This document shows, piece by piece, positions 1 to 11,724 of a DNA stretch of 64,000 nucleotides. The stretch lies in assembly GCF_016808335.1 (NCBI RefSeq), contig NC_053147.1:17408913-17472912 (forward strand), given 5' to 3'. The stretch's first letter is position 1. Each line of letters opens with the position of its first letter. The notes under the pieces are model-generated. The model searched no databases. It was given only the letters and a program-made list of their open reading frames with translations, and had not been told where the DNA came from. Source of the stretch: Panicum virgatum (Eukaryota > Streptophyta > Magnoliopsida > Poales > Poaceae). The position numbers and the translations under genes are program-made.

Positions 1-2650
1 GCTGCTCTTAGCCAGCCAACGCACGGTGAGGTCGCCAAAGGCTTTATCCTGAAGCTCAAACACTGCCGGGGTGCCTATCGCTATTGGGCCAAGCGCCTCC
101 CACCACTTGAACAAAGAGCTACTGACATCAGAATTCTCATCAAGGCCTTGGATCTTCTAGAGGAGCAATGTTCACATCATCCTGATGAGCTGCACCTATG
201 CCGTGCTGCTGTCCAGGGCCTCCAGGACACTCACGCCGAAAGCCTGGCATTTTGGCGCCAGCGTTTCAGCTCTCGACTTGCCGTCGAGTGGGACGAAAAC
301 TCCTGGTTTTTTCACGCTGCTGTGTCTGGCCGACGGCGTAGGAACAACATCGCCGCCCTAGTCAGCGAGAGCGGCACGGTCACCACTCATAGTGCGAAAA
401 GTGCCATCCTGCATAATCTCTACTTGGAACTTCTTGGACGCAGCCGCGACGTCTCTTGGAGCTTTGCGTTATAGGAACTCTACCAGTCCCTTGATCTTGC
501 TTCTTGGGATCTCTCCGCCCCTTTCAGCGCAAGCGAAATCACTACCGCTCTCTTCTCCATGGATATGAATGCTAGTCCGGGGCCAGATGGTTTTGGCCCA
601 TCTTTCTACAAGCATTTTTGGGGGCTCCTTCGAGACGACATTCTTAGCCTGTTCAACAGCTTCCATGCTGGTTGCTTGGATCTCGATGGCCTCAATCGTA
701 CGCTACTGGTCCTGCTTCCCAAGAAAGAAGGCATCTGCACTGCTGACACCTTCCGGCCCATCTCCCTGCAGAATTGCCCCATGAAACTGTTCACAAAGGT
801 CATGGTTAACAGGCTCAAACCCGCCATTCCCACCATCATCGATGCCGACCAAACAGGGTTCGTGCAGGGACGGTGCATCGCAGAAAACTTCGTGTATGCG
901 GCTGATCTCCTAAGCTGCTGCTACAAATGCAAAGTATGCACCGCCATTCTCAAGCTTGACTTCAAGAAGGCTTTCGATTCCGTCTAATGGTCCAGTCTGG
1001 ACAAGATTTTGGCTGCACGAGGGTTTGATCAACGGTGGCGAAACTGGGTCTCCTCCATTCTCACGAGTGGCAAGACAGCGATCATGCTTAATGGCACCCC
1101 TGGTCGTTGGATACAATGTAGACGCGGCCCCCGTCAGGGAGACCCACTCTCTCCATATCTGTTCATCATTGTGGCTGACGTTTTGCAGCGCCTCATCCGC
1201 CAAGCTTCTAACCGTGGTGAAATCCAGCACCCACTTGATCCCAACTTACCATGCCCGGTTCTTCAGTACGCTGACGACACATTGATCTTGACTCGAGGTG
1301 ACGTCGCATCCATGGTGGCTCTGAAACGCATCCTTGATGCCTTTTCCCAAGCAACCGGCCTTGTGATCAATTTCCACAAGTCAACCTTTGTCCCAATGCA
1401 CGTTGGCGATGACACTGCAGCGGAGATGGCTTCTGTCCTTGGGTGCAGCATCTCCACTTTCCCCCAAACTTACCTGGGGCTTCCACTGTCACAGCACAAG
1501 CTCAAATGCATAGATTACCAGCCTCTCATCACTTCCTTTGATTGCTACCTCGCTGGCTGAAAAGCACGGCTGCTCAGCACGGGTGGCTGCCTTGTTCTTG
1601 TCAACTCTGTACTAGGCAGCCTCCCCATCTATTACATGTCTTCTATCCTACTGCCGAAGACGGTCAGAGAAATCCTCGACGCCAAAAGACGTGCTTTCCT
1701 TTGGACGGGAGAAGAAAAATGCCACGGCTCAAGTTGCTTGGTGGCCTGGGAGGACGTGTGCAAAACCAAGGAACAAGGCGGCCTCGGTGTCAAGAACTTG
1801 GAGAACATGAACCACTGTCTCCTCCTCAAGTTTGTTCACAGAATGCATGACACGAGCACACCGCCCTGGAAACAGTGGCTTCATTCCCATGGTGGTGAAG
1901 ACTCCTACCTGGGCAAAATCCTCTCCAGTGAACTCCAACGCTACCAGAGCTTGACCACTGCCAGGATTGGCACTGGTGAGCATGTTGCCTTCTGGCATGA
2001 CCGTTGGCTCCTGAACATCACACTTCAGGAGGCATTCTCTGCTCTCTACACGCACTGTACCCTCCCGGCGGCTTCTGTCCGTCATGTTCTCCGCGACGGG
2101 CTGCGACGCCACCTTCGTCCACAACTAACCAATGTTGCCGTGGGAGAGGAGAGCACTCTCCTCGACTGCCTGCGACACACCACGCTCACCGATCGCCAGG
2201 ACACCAGGCTGCTCCTCTCCCCCCCCCCCTGAACCCTTCAGCTCGTGGGGGGCGTACCGCCTCATGCACGCGGGGGTTCCCTCAGACGCTATGAGGGTTT
2301 GGGCAATGCTCCTCCCCATGAAAGTAAAATTCTTTGCCTGGCTCCTAGGCCGGGGATGCCTGAACACTCGGGCCTACCTCCATCATCGGAACATCAGGGC
2401 ACTAGAAGACTCCTGGTGTGTGCACTGCCCTGGTGTTTTGGAAACCGACGTTCACATCTTCGTTGGTTGCCATAAAGCACATGTTGTTTGGGCCCGGCTT
2501 GGCATCTCCATGCACTGCGACCTGGTTCAGCGTCCATGGGACATTGGTGTTGGTGTCACTTTGCCTGATGTGCTCCGCGTGGACTTCTTCCTCCTACTGC
2601 TCTGGCACTTATGGAAGGCTAGGAATGCCATGATTTTTTATCAGCTCTGA
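1..2650 (+). pseudogene. LINE ORF2: reverse transcriptase + zf-RVT, broken
   Basis: One reading frame runs from about position 4 to 2230. It contains the SPGPDGF motif (near 570), a QTGFVQGR-type motif (near 850), FKKAFDSV (near 965) and the catalytic YADD (near 1268). This identifies an L1-type reverse transcriptase, which makes cDNA directly at a nicked target. The frame is interrupted by three in-frame stops: TAG 472-474, TAA 985-987 and TGA 1558-1560. A C-run at about 2219-2230 shifts the frame. Beyond it the zinc-binding region (C-x2-C, then H and C near 2420-2470) and the LWHLWKARN segment typical of LINE ORF2 tails continue in another frame to 2650. With only four lesions it is a fairly young dead copy. 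Confidence 0.85.
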
Positions 2651-2890
2651 CTTGCCTCCTCGCGAGGTTCTCAATCGAGTCGCCTTGGATCGACGCTTGG
2701 ACGAAACGGTACAAGAAACATAGGCTGGAACTACAGGTTTGGCGAGATTGGCTCGCAACATGTAATCCTCCCCCTTCCTCAACTCTTCCCTCCTAACCCT
2801 ATCCCCTGTATCTCCTTTCTGGTATGCCGGGAATCAATTGGATTGTACAAAAGTTTTCAATTAATGGTAGGTGGGGATCTCCCTCGATAT
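1..2890 (+). mobile_element. LINE (L1-type non-LTR retrotransposon), cut by window start
   Basis: The window opens inside ORF2 of a LINE, downstream of the endonuclease part. Reverse transcriptase and a C-terminal zf-RVT-like domain follow on the plus strand. After the coding part (to about 2650) there is a short 3' tail ending near 2890. No clear poly(A) or target duplication was seen at the 3' end, so the right border is approximate. Confidence 0.85.
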
Positions 2891-4379
2891 TGCTCGAAAA
2901 AAAATATCTTACGGGAATGTCTCTCAGCCTCTGAAACTTTATCACGCCACGCGGAATGATGTCATCTTGTGGACAAACATGTCCAAGCAATGTCGTTTCA
3001 CTGCTCACATTGCACATCGACGCCAGTTTCAATTATTGTGTGGATCAATTAGTAGATCATTAGCACGGTGCTGACGGAACTGCTGCTACTGTTGTGTGTT
3101 TGTTCAGCTGTACACTTGTACTCTATCAGCCAGTTTCCAAAATTTTCCATGCGCTACATTAACTTCGAACGTTTTATCACTAATTAAAAATATTAAATGT
3201 GGATAACTGAAAAAACTCATTTCATAACCCTTAGGTAAAATTGTGGGAAGAATCTAATGTATCTAATTATGTAATGATTAAGCAATGTCGTACTATAGTA
3301 AATAATATTTAAGAATAGATTAATTATACTTAATAGATTCGCCCTGCGATTTCCCATCCATCCATGTAATTAGTTTTATAATTAGTCTATATTTAATACT
3401 TCTAATTAGTGTTGTAAAAATTAGCAAAAATTTTTGCCAAATTTTTTTTGTCAACTAAACGCGCCCTGAAGTGTTCTTTACTGTTTGGACGAGAAGAAAC
3501 TTCTATCTGCAAAATTCGGCTGTCTCCATGTAGTCGCCTCGAAGGTCAGACGCCGCCGTCATGGATCAATACAAATACAAGGGCTGATCGTCTCTGCCCA
3601 GCGTAGATTGTAGGACACGACAATTAACAGGTGTGAGTAGTTGTGGTCAAACTCCCCGTGCTTCCTTAACCACTAAGTTATTAGAACGATCAAAAAAATG
3701 TGGATGCATTTGTCCTCTTCGAGTGTACAATCTCGATTCTCACAGTCCGAGGTTGGATGTTAGCATCAGCCGTTAAGCTAGTGGCTATTCCTCCCCTCAA
3801 GGCCACGCGCGGAGAGGCTTACTCACACAGGTCAGGAGGAGCCAGCTACCCTACCAATTCAGGAACTGAACATTCAGCAGACACCAGCCCGTTCCGGTCT
3901 CCTGGATTGAATTGAAGAAGCCTTCTCGTCTTCGAATCGGGGCAGAGACCGCCTGTCCCTTATCTACCTGCCCCGGACCCCCGGTTGGTCATCAGCACTG
4001 CATAATGTGCATTATATGTACAGATCAATCGGCCTGTCTCGATGCTCTTTCCATCGCTGCCGTCGTGCAGGGGAGACTCGGGGAGGAGCTTGTTGCCGCT
4101 GGCGTTGACTTGCGCAGGCGCAGGAAGAAGCTCCTCTCCTATCCGTGAGTTTCTGCGTGCCAATTCCTGAATTTCATGTCGTCTCTCCCTCTCCTTCTCT
4201 CCCAAGATTGGCAACCGGCATGTGCGGTCGGGATCACGGCAGCTGCAACCTGCTCAACCAAACAAGCTGTTGGCTGTTGCTTCCTCTCCTAACTGGTCGC
4301 TGCAGCTGCCATCCTTCGTCTTGAATTCTGCAACCGTCCTCCTGATGTGATCAATTCACCAGCTCATTCTTCGATTGCC
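2891..4379. other. Intergenic, upstream of the LPP gene; contains a MITE remnant
   Basis: No gene is seen. About 3300-3475 is AT-rich and ends in a CAACTAAACGCGCCC-type terminus. That is the 3' half of a common grass MITE (TIR around TTTAGTT); the matching left end was not found. The part next to 4380 should hold the LPP promoter and 5' leader, but I could not fix a TATA box. Confidence 0.5.
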
Positions 4380-6650
4380 ATGTCCGATCATCAGGAGATG
4401 CCGCCGCCGCCGCCCGCGCCGCCGACCATCCGCCTGGGCCCCCCGCACCCGTACCTGAAGACCCACGGGAGCAAGGTCGCGAGGCTGCACCTGTTCGACT
4501 GGGTCGTGCTGGCCCTTCTCGTCGCCATCGACGTGGGGCTCAACCTCATCGAGCCGTTCCACCGGTTCGTCGGCGCGGACATGATGGCCGACCTCCGGTA
4601 CCCCCTGAAGCGCAACACCGTCCCCGTCTGGGCCGTGCCGGTACATCCATCAATACATACATCCTTTCCTTGCACAAGACGGACCAAGAAAATCATTTCG
4701 CTGGATGATATTAAAGATCGCTGTTTTCAAATTGGGCAGATATACGCAGTCATCGGGCCGATCATCATCATCGTCGGGATCTACATGAAGCGGCGGAACG
4801 TCTATGACATGCACCATGCCATTCTAGGCAGGCTCTTCTTGCAGTGGCGTCCCTTTGCTTCGGTTGTTCTTCGTCAGTTTGTTTTAGGCTTCTGACAAGG
4901 GCTTGCTGTGGATGAGCAGGCCTTCTGTTTTCCGTGCTCATCACCGGCGTCCTGACCGACGCGATCAAGGACGGAGTTGGCCGGCCGCGCCCCAATTTCT
5001 TCTGGCGCTGCTTCCCTGACGGGGTGCCGGTGAGTTCTGTACTTCTGTTCTGAACCTCCATGACCTGAACCGTCAGAGACTTCAGAGTTCGCTAGCGTGT
5101 TTCTTTTCCTCTCCCCAACGTGACGCACGATGATCTCATTGCTCCATTATTCGACGTGTCGCTGTCGTAAATTCAGAAGTTCAACAACATCACCACACAA
5201 GTCATATGCCACGGCGACCCGGCTGTGATCAAAGAAGGGCACAAGAGCTTCCCCAGCGGCCACAGCTCATGTACGTGGGTGACCTCCTGCGACTCTGAAA
5301 AACATACTGGGAGTAGCTTTTGTTCATGTACGTCCTCTCTTCCAGGGTCCTTCGCTGGGCTAGGCTTCCTGTCGTGGTACCTGGCCGGGAAGATCAAGGC
5401 GTTCGACCGGCGCGGCCATGTGGCCAAGCTCTGCATCGTCCTCCTGCCGCTGCTGCTGGCGACCATGGTCGCCATCTCGAGGGTGGATGACTACTGGCAC
5501 CACTGGCAGGATGTGTTTGCCGGTGGAATACTGGGTAGGCTCATCGATTCAGCTGGCTCACCTACAGAACTCTATGGACAACTACCGTTTCTGAACAGAG
5601 AATACAGGTTCACGCTGCCGTTGGTGTGTTACTCGCAGGTTTGGTGGTTGCGTCCTTCTGCTACCTGCAGTTTTTTCCCCCACCGTCTGGTGAACCAGGT
5701 ACGACCGTACGATGCGTCATTTGCAATTTCGCATACAGAAACAGAGTATCATTTTTTTCTCTCAAAAAGAAAAATGAAGAAAGCATCTCCAAGAGACATT
5801 TTATATCTTCTCTAATTTATAGGAATAGAGATTTTGATGAAAAATTAGCCTCCAATAGACTCTTCAAATGAATATCCAAAGATAGATATCCTCTATTCCA
5901 GATTTCAAGTTAGTCAAAGATGGAGAGTAAGGATGGCTCTCTAGACTACAAATAAAATATAGAAGAGTTGTTGGAAAAAACAAAGATATGGAAAACGATT
6001 TTCACTCAAATGACTCTCCAAATGATAATTTAGATAGTAGATTTTGGAAAAGCTCTTGGCCCAAACGTTTTGTTTATCTGAATCAACCTGGGCCGTGATG
6101 GCCCAGTTTCTTGAACCAGGCCTTATGCCAATTATGGGCTGAAGTATGCTCGGCGTCTCCGTGTCCGTCCATTTATTATGACGTCCTTTGTCAATATTTT
6201 CCTTTCCGAGCACTCTTATTTCCCACCCAAGTTGGAAAACAAAAGTTTGTTTCCTCTTCCTATGGCTGATAGTACAATTTAGATTTTATCCCCTCTTCCT
6301 ATGCCAATAAAAGAGTACCAGATACAATCCAGATTGTATCCAGTTTAGGTTTATTGGTTTAGTGGACTTTAAGTTCCGTATTTACAAGTCTACAAGACTA
6401 AAAGGCAGTCAAGAAAAAACAACAACAGTACAAGACTAGAAAGCTGATGCTTTTTTTATCCTGTGGAGTTGCAGGATTTTGGCCTCATGCGTACTTTGAG
6501 CACATTCTTAACCCCGAGGCCGAGGACCCAGTGCAGTCGACAACCAACTCGAATCACCGTCGATCACTGTCCGGAGGACCAGTGGCAATGGAGATGGGAA
6601 ACGTAAACCAAGAACTGGGCTCCATGGAAGAAGGCCGCCGAGCTCGGTGA
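4380..6650 (+). CDS. Lipid phosphate phosphatase (PAP2 family, LPP2-like)
   Basis: Seven exons are inferred: 4380-4640, 4740-4827, 4920-5029, 5177-5270, 5346-5534, 5639-5698 and 6475-6650. They sum to 978 nt (325 aa), and the phases agree at every junction. The family removes phosphate from phosphatidic acid, diacylglycerol pyrophosphate and related lipids at membranes. All three PAP2 catalytic motifs are present: KDGVGRPRP (K-x6-RP) at residues 133-141, PSGH at 179-182, and SR-x5-H-x3-D at 229-240. About six hydrophobic segments (near 41-60, 88-103, 117-130, 186-198, 213-228, 241-258) fit the family. The N-terminus is Pro-rich and the C-terminal tail (after about residue 270) is polar. The ATG at 4380 was chosen because it begins the conserved region. 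Intron 2 (4828-4919) begins GC rather than GT. Intron 6 is long (776 nt) and repeat-bearing. Intron borders are read by eye. Confidence 0.9.
5740..6060. repeat. AT-rich MITE-like insertion in LPP intron 6
   Basis: Intron 6 is far longer than the other introns of the gene. Its AT-rich core runs between GCATCTCCAAGAG on the left and a right end whose complement contains CCAAGAG. It resembles the small inverted-repeat elements common in grass introns. The borders and any target duplication are uncertain. Confidence 0.35.
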
Positions 6651-6764
6651 CCTGCTGTCTGCCGGTGTTGCCGTTACGAATAGAACCGAGTCCATTTCGT
6701 ATTTCTCTTTTTTCCCCTCATTGTACGTTTGATAGATGTTTTTGATCTGTATAATAGCGTCTTG
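6651..6764 (+). other. Likely 3' UTR of the LPP gene
   Basis: This is the sequence between the LPP stop codon and the start of the duplicated segment. It is T-rich and has no other coding signal. The polyadenylation site could not be fixed. Confidence 0.4.
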
Positions 6765-7762
6765 TAAATTAAAATTAGGTGAAAAGCATCATGGATTCAT
6801 CCACAATGTTGGTATGTTTGAGGTGACCGTGGCCCTCAATCCATGCGTCCGCATGATCAGCACGACGTACGGAAGCACGCCCAAATTCAGATTCCTGTGT
6901 GCTGGATGAGTGCAGCTCACCGACCAAGCTACGATTGCCACAGTACAAGGTCTGTTTAGATCCAAAATTTTTACACCCAAAACGTCACATCGAACATTTG
7001 GACACATGCATGAAGTACTAAATAAAGTCAATTTACAAAATTTTTTGCACGGATAGGTTGTAAATCGCGAGATGAATTTAAGGAGCCTACTTAATTCATG
7101 ATTTGCAACAGTGATACTAAAGTAACCGTTTACTAATTATGAATTAATCATGGATTAATTAGACTCATTAAATTCGTCTCACGATTTGCAACTCATCTGT
7201 GCAAAAAAAATTATAATTAGATTTCATTTAGTACTCTAAATTACCAAGTTTCTTTTCCAAAATTTTTTGGAAAAGGGATCTAAACACGGCTAAAAGGGCC
7301 TGATGGTTTCCATGGTTGCCCCGTGGGTTTTGTCACATGTTATATGTTTCATCATCAGAAAGATGCCAGTGCAAGACATAGCAGATCAGATGGCATGTAT
7401 GTCTAGGTTCAATGAAGATTTGATATCTCTCGTCTCGGAAGCGCCGGTCGTGGCTACCACAGCTGTTGTGTTGTGGCCTGTATTCAGCGACAAAAAGATG
7501 TACTAGCCCATCTGAATGGTATTGTAGCACGCTGTTCATGACGGGTAAGCAGGAGGGCCTATCGTCACGATTTTCTACGGCACGGATGACTTGATTAGTT
7601 CAAAGACTTCAGTCAACAAATGGATAATCGTACTACTATTCTCGATGTCATATACCCAACGACCTGTTTGGAGGCAGCTGGCGGTGAGCTGGTACTAGCT
7701 CACATGTTTTCTCCTGCTTTCTTCTTCCACGTGATTTCCCTTTGGATTTCTTTTTGGAGAAG
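6765..7762 (+). repeat. Segmental duplication, copy A (partner at 19626-20365)
   Basis: From AAATTAAAATTAGGTGAAAAG onward this stretch matches 19626-20365 in the same orientation, with scattered substitutions and small indels. Shared landmarks include CCCTCAATCCATGCG, GACATAGCAGATCAGATGG, TCGTCACGATTTTCTACGG and ATGGATAATCGTACTACTA. Copy A alone carries the MITE at 6949-7290. It lacks about 75 bp that copy B has near 20180-20255. No gene is recognised in either copy. Confidence 0.9.
6949..7290. mobile_element. MITE inside duplication copy A
   Basis: The termini are GGTCTGTTTAGATCC on the left and the inverted GCCGTGTTTAGATCC on the right, 12 of 15 bases matching. The body is AT-rich with no coding potential. 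The same site in copy B (about 19795) has no insert, so this is a filled/empty site pair. The target duplication is not clean (CAA/TAA at best). Type: Tourist-like, provisional. Confidence 0.75.
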
Positions 7763-7790
7763 CATTCATACTTTGAAACTTGGGGGCATG
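7763..7790 (+). other. Polypurine-tract remnant next to gypsy-type LTR
   Basis: Homology with copy B ends near 7762. A G-rich run (CTTGGGGGCATG) follows directly before the LTR start. This looks like the 3' end of a retrotransposon internal region, so the LTR at 7791 would be a 3' LTR whose body has been deleted. Confidence 0.4.
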
Positions 7791-9079
7791 TGTTATCGCC
7801 ATAAATTAACAGAGTTAATTAATGGGCCGAGAGTAAATTGGGCTTAGTGCGGAAATTAAAAAAGGCTTGTGAATCGGCTGTATTACCACCAGAATTTGGT
7901 CGAGAAGGATATGGACTGAAGCTGCCGATGAGCCTATACAGATTGTCCAGGGAAGATGCGATTGTGGTCCATGCCAAGAGCCGATGGGCTCTTCTTATCT
8001 GTGTGCGTCGGGAACCAATGGGCTCTCTTTATCTGTAATCATTAGAGATAGATTAGTTTTCGTATTGGACTAGGTTTTGTTTAACTTGGTCGTCAAGTCT
8101 ACAAGACTATAAATATGTACCCTCTGACATTCGTAAAAAAAACGACATCATGTCTCGCAACAACAATTCTCGGCGCACCGCCACCCCTAATCCTAGAGTT
8201 TTATCCAAGTAAGCGTCACGCTGCCCTGATCACTTCTTGTGATCAGGGCAGCATTGTTCTTGCTTTTACCTTGGTATTACTCGTACTGAAGCGTTTTTTA
8301 TGGCGAGTAGTGCTAGTTATCCTGATGTTCGTAGCATGACCTTTAGTAGATCTATCATGTTCTTGTTGTCTATCATCTACGAATATCATGTTATCTCTAT
8401 GTGATCATGTATTAATCTTACGCTAATTCTCATTGCATAGGAATTAGTCGCGTAGAGATAACACCCTGCTTCTTTTCTATCTAGTAGATCTAATCTGTTA
8501 TTGTTTGTTCTTATACTTAAGAATCGGCTTAATATCTGCTAGGTTAGGCCTTGCAAACGGGTTGGATGATCCGGCGACATATTAGATGCTTTCGCTTATT
8601 CTTAAGCCTCTATTCTGATTAAAGTTTGGTTATCTATTACGCTCGTTAGGCCTAACTACGTGTAGGATGTTCCGATCTAGCAGTGAAGCTTTTACCGTCG
8701 TGGATTGGACTAGCTAAATCTAATTGAAGCAGCTTTTGCAGTTATTTGCTTTATCTATTAATATCCAGATACACTGATCTGATATGACACCGGGACTCGA
8801 TCGGCTCTTTAAAGCCGATGCAAGAGTCGTCCAGGGGAGCCGACCACGGCTCGGACTAATGTTTACACGTGTTTGTGCATGCAGGCAAATCGTCGAAAGC
8901 ACGTTCGCACCTTTCTGATCGGGTATAGCTCAGGTGGCACGCCCTGCATCTCCGGAAGCGTCGGCGTGTGCCAGGATCTGGGCCGTTGACCGAGGGACCG
9001 GTGCCAGCCAGCGCCCCGGCAGCCTCCCGGCTCTTCGTGTTGCCTGTCGCTACTCGCCGGTGGGTTTTGACCGACAACA
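7791..9079 (+). repeat. LTR of a gypsy-type retrotransposon
   Basis: It begins TGTTATCGCC and ends CCGACAACA (TG...CA), 1289 bp. A TATA box (TATAAATA, 8108-8115) orients it on the plus strand. The flanking five bases are GCATG (left) and GGATG (right), which is not an exact target duplication. The right end abuts the RNase H coding part of a copia element; the left flank is not copia. The gypsy assignment rests on overall LTR style only. Confidence 0.65.
8220..8252. other. Perfect 14-bp inverted repeat (hairpin) in the LTR
   Basis: GCTGCCCTGATCAC and its exact inverted complement are separated by a 5-nt loop. It lies about 105 bp downstream of the TATA box, so within the likely transcribed leader. 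Confidence 0.8.
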
Positions 9080-11724
9080 GGATGTTTTTCACAGCTGTCC
9101 AGTGACTCTCACCTGGATCTGACTGGTACCTGCTCGTAACACTTAGAGCATAAGAAATATCTAGGCGTGTACTTATCATTGCATATATGATAGATCCAAT
9201 TGCTGAGGCATATGGAACTTTGCTCATGCGCTCTCGCTCATCAGTCGTCGTAGGACACTAAGTCTTGCTAAGATGTATGCCATGTGACATAGGCAAGAAC
9301 CATTTTCTTTGTCTCTTCCATGTTGAACCGCTTCAACACTTTGTCAATGTAAGTATCTTGGTTTAATCCTATAAGCCTCTTTGATCTATCTCTATAGATC
9401 TTGATGCCCAGTATGTATGCTGCTTCTCCTAAATCCTTCATCGAAAAACTATTTTTCAGTGAAGTCTTTACGGACTCAAGCATATGAATATTATTTCCAA
9501 TCAATAGTATGTCATCTACATACAGGATTAGAAATGCAACAAAGCTCCCACTTTTCTTCTTGTAAACACAAGCTTCTTCTTTGTTTTTAATGAAGCCAAA
9601 CAGTTTGACTACTTCATCAAAACAAATATTCCAACTCCGAGACGCTTGCTTTAATCCATAAATATATTTTTGAAGCTTGCATATCTTTCCAGCATTGGTC
9701 GGATCGACAAAACCCTCGGGCTGCATCATGTACACGTCCTTGGTCAGATTTCCATTAAGGAAAGCTGTTTTGACATCTATCTGCCATATTTCATAATCGA
9801 AATATGCAGCAATAGCTAGAATAATCCGAATAGATTTAAGCATCGCTACGGGCGAGAAAGTCTCGTCGTAGTCAACTCCTTGAACTTGTCGAAAACCTTT
9901 TGCGACAAGTCGAGCTTTACAGATGTGAACATTTCCATCCATATCTTTCTTCTTCTTATAGATCCATTTGCACTCTATGGTTCTCACACCATCAGGCGGG
10001 TCTATCAAGTTCCAAACATGATTTTCCTTCATGGATTCTATTTCGGATTTCATGGCATCTTGCCATGACTCGGAGTCAGGGTCTGCCATCGCCTCTGTAT
10101 ATGTCGCAGGCTCATCATTGTCTAACAATAATAATTCCCGCGCTGCGCGGAGTCTTACTAGCCTTCGTGGTTGTGGAGGTGCTTCTGTTGCCATAGACAT
10201 CTCAACTTGTTCAACTACATTAGCATCACTTGTAGACTTTTGTCCTATTGGCTCATCTCGAACTTCTTCGAGTTGCACCATTCAACCACTTTTCTCTCCT
10301 TTGAGAAACTTTTTCTCTCGAAAAACTCTGTTCCGAGCGACAAACACTTTGCCCTTAGATCGATTGTAGAAGTAATACCCTAAGGTCTCCTTTGGGTATC
10401 CCACGAATATGCACTTATCCGATTTGGGTGCAAGCTTGTCAGACTGGAGTCGTTTGACAAATGGTTCACAACCCCAAATCTTTAGAAAAGACAAACTGGG
10501 AGTCTTGCCAGTCCATATCTCATATGGTATCTTGTCTACGGATTTTGATGGCACCCTGTTCAGTGTGAAAGCTGCTGTTTCTAGAGCGTAACCCCAAAAT
10601 GACAATTGTAAGTCCGATTGGCTCATCATTGATCAAACCATGTCCAACAGAGTTCGATTACGTCGCTCGGAAACCCTGTTCCTTTGAGACATTCAAGGCA
10701 GCGTAAGTTGTGGAACAATTCCGCAACTCTTCAAATGATCGCTAAATTCGTGACTCAGATATTCACCCCCACGATCAGATCGCAAGATTTTAATCTTCTT
10801 GCCACGCTGATTTTTAACTTCATTCTGAAATTCCTTGAACTTTTCAAAGGTTTCAGACTTATGCCTCATCAAGTAGACATAGCCATATCTACTTAAGTCA
10901 TCAGTAAAAGTAATGAAGTATTGGGATCCTCCTCTAGCAGTCGAGCTCATTGGTCCACACACATCAGTATGTATGAGTTCCAGCAAATCTGATGCTCTCT
11001 CTGAAAAACCTGTGAACGGTGTCTTGGTCATCTTGCCAAGCAAACAAGCTTCGCATGTCTCATATGATTCAAATGTCTCGTATGATTCAAAATCAAACGA
11101 ACTTAGAAGTCCATCCCCATGGAGCTTCTTCATGCGTTTCTCGCTTATATGACCGAGACGACAATGCCACATGTAGATAGGATTCAAATTATTTAACCGA
11201 GTCATTTTAGCACTTATATTACAGACATGAGAATCATCAAGATTTAAAATAAATAGCCCATTTTTAATAGACGCCAAAGCCACAAACATATTATTCTTAG
11301 AGATCACACAACCATTGTTTTCACTCGCAAAAGGATAACCATCCTTCATCAAACATGAAGGAGACACAATGTTTCGGCTTAAACTAGGAACAAAATAACA
11401 ATTATTAAGCTCCAAGACAAATTCTGCTGGTAGGTGTAGTTGCATCATCCCGACGGCCAAAGCAGCAACTCTTGCATCATTGCCGACGCGGAAGTCAACT
11501 TCTCCTCTTTCAACGCTTCTACTCTTTGTCATTCCCTGTATCGAATTGCATATATGAGCAACCGATCCGGTATCAAATACCCAAGAATTAACATAAGAGT
11601 CAGCGAGAAATATTTCTGTAATATGAACGACAAGCGTACCCGAGGTGGAAGAACGATTCTTCTGTGTGGCTAGATACAGCTTGCAGTTCCTCTTCCAGTG
11701 TCCTGGCGGTGACAATGAGAGCAC
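9080..11724 (-). pseudogene. copia pol (protease-integrase-RT-RNase H), broken
   Basis: Order on the minus strand: protease with the catalytic DTG (VFDTGSVAH, near 11575); the integrase zinc finger region (HCRLGH then C-x2-C, near 11165-11045); the integrase core with HTDVCGP, a TDDLSRY aspartate region and SDRGGEY; then the RT with YVDDILL (near 9515) and KDLGEA. RNase H starts near 9227 and is lost at 9080. The frame breaks near 10690-10630 (integrase), at 10281 (between integrase and RT) and near 9268-9230. This would be the polyprotein that processes, copies and inserts the element, but it cannot be functional here. Confidence 0.88.
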
